DNA of 64,000 nucleotides from Lysinibacillus sp. JNUCC-52 (GTDB lineage Bacteria > Bacillota > Bacilli > Bacillales_A > Planococcaceae). The translations under genes were made by a program, and so were the position numbers. Positions 63,277-64,000 of the stretch are shown piece after piece (the first letter of the stretch is position 1; each line of letters opens with the position of its first letter). The notes beneath the pieces are model-generated. The model had not been told where the DNA came from and ran no database searches. It saw nothing but the letters and a program-made list of their open reading frames with translations. The stretch lies in assembly GCF_015999545.1 (NCBI RefSeq), contig NZ_CP065546.1, positions 2,223,501-2,287,500 on the forward strand. Direction: 5' to 3'.

Positions 63277-64000
63277 CTAAACAGAAAGCAACTGCTTTTG
63301 TGCTTGTAATGCCGCTCCTTTTACAACCCCTTCTTTTAGTTGATTTGAAAACTGCAAATCAAAGTAAGGTTGTAATTCTTTCCATATATATTGTTTACAC
63401 TTTTCACTTAGTAGTTTTTGAAATGTTGCATTGTGTTCAATCATTTCTCCACTGACTATGACAGCCTCTGGTTCATATAAGCAAACTAGATTATTGATGG
63501 CAATAGCTAGAAAAGTAGCTACATCTTGTTGAATATCGATTGCCCATGGCTCGCCTTGATCAACACAATGCAAGATTTCTTCCATTGATTGAATATTAAG
63601 ATTTTTAGGCGTTCTTTTTAACAACGTATTTTCAGAAACATACATGGATAAGCACCCTCTTTTACCACAGTGACACATTTCACCAAAGGGATTAATCGTT
63701 ATATGGCTTATTTCTCCAGCTTTATTTTGAATGCCACGATAGACCTCTCCATTTAATAATATAGATGCTCCTATTCCTGTTCCAATTCCGACTAAAATAC
63801 AATTTGAATACAGCGGCGTATAGATATTACCAATTTCAGAAATAATTTGCATTTTTAATTCATTATCTATGATGACTTCACAACCAAAAACACCATTTAA
63901 ATCTTCTCTTATGTGGCAGTTTTCCCACTTCAATTGCTCAGAAGAAACGATAATTCCTTCCTCGTTATTGATGACTCCTGGAATTCCTATCCCAATGCCT
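63277..64000 (-). CDS. ROK family protein (sugar kinase or NagC-type regulator), N-terminus outside the window
   Basis: The frame is open from the right edge; about 240 C-terminal residues are seen. ROK motifs are GIGIGIPGVIN, ILVGIGTGIGASILLNG and the zinc site SHITINPFGEMCHCGKRGC. An in-frame TTG at 63933 is not the true start because the upstream codons continue the ROK domain. Whether an HTH domain precedes it cannot be seen. As first gene of the visible operon it may regulate it. Confidence 0.88.
   Translation of the reverse strand, partial: GIGIGIPGVINNEEGIIVSSEQLKWENCHIREDLNGVFGCEVIIDNELKMQIISEIGNIYTPLYSNCILVGIGTGIGASILLNGEVYRGIQNKAGEISHITINPFGEMCHCGKRGCLSMYVSENTLLKRTPKNLNIQSMEEILHCVDQGEPWAIDIQQDVATFLAIAINNLVCLYEPEAVIVSGEMIEHNATFQKLLSEKCKQYIWKELQPYFDLQFSNQLKEGVVKGAALQAQKQLLSV

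Overview
The window is chromosomal DNA of a low-GC, endospore-forming member of the Bacillales, most likely Lysinibacillus or a close relative. Evidence: homologues of spore genes (rsfA, cwlJ, gerQ), bacillithiol synthesis (bshB2, yojF), coproheme decarboxylase hemQ, octanoyl transfer by LipL, an SLH-domain surface protein, and a gene order (argS-ywiB, speB, pbpG, ywhD, ywhB, ywfO, rsfA, lipL, hemQ, cwlJ, gerQ, ywdK, ywdI, ung, pdxK) that follows the ywj-ywd part of the Bacillus subtilis map. I saw no tRNA, rRNA, CRISPR array, prophage or complete insertion sequence.

Layout. 1-1541: 3' part of a membrane Fe-S reductase (FadF type). 1898-6322: vitamin B12 operon under an adenosylcobalamin riboswitch with its own terminator: BtuF, BtuC, a BtuD-CbiZ fusion and a PduO-type adenosyltransferase. 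6558-10170: acyl-CoA dehydrogenase, acyl-CoA ligase and a MerR regulator, with a 16-bp palindrome inside a 19-bp promoter spacer. 10328-13699: argS, ywiB and a diguanylate cyclase. 13850-15827: a threonine/serine dehydratase, RidA and an unknown protein. 15972-19037: an SLH surface protein with nearly identical 198-bp repeats. 19405-23817: speB, pbpG, ywhD, ywhB. 23950-30427: a sortase converging on a 1,817-residue wall-anchored protein with an unusual LPQTD sorting signal and six cysteine-paired repeats, preceded by a long unexplained leader. 30611-36794: mostly spore and housekeeping genes. 36981-45102: amidohydrolase, a ywdK-ywdI-Cys protein group, ung, pdxK, a tandem copy of a large hairpin repeat, a thioesterase, bacillithiol genes and a TerC protein.

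45388-64000: ilvA with a CodY-like box, a beta-helix protein, an ABC importer of the TrpXYZ type, a decayed coding stretch, queT under a preQ1-I riboswitch, a stand-alone trpB under a tryptophan-specific T-box, an acyl-CoA ligase, an SDR-type threonine dehydrogenase, a chemoreceptor, a RodA/FtsW protein, and an operon of ROK protein, asparaginase and BadF-type sugar kinase that runs off the right end.

Common threads are RNA-based control (three riboswitches plus many strong terminators), acyl-CoA metabolism (the FadF fragment, one dehydrogenase, two ligases, a thioesterase), threonine/tryptophan metabolism, and two ways of displaying proteins on the wall (SLH and sortase). Two families of intergenic repeats are scattered through the window: a short GTGYCAGGCAC motif joined to CAAACAATTCTGAA, and a GC-rich element of about 131 nt that folds into a long hairpin. 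No clearly new multi-gene system was found. The least explained pieces are the 270-nt leader of the giant wall protein, its Cys-paired repeats with LPQTD, and the two repeat families. All assignments come from reading motifs and from memory of the families; no search was run.
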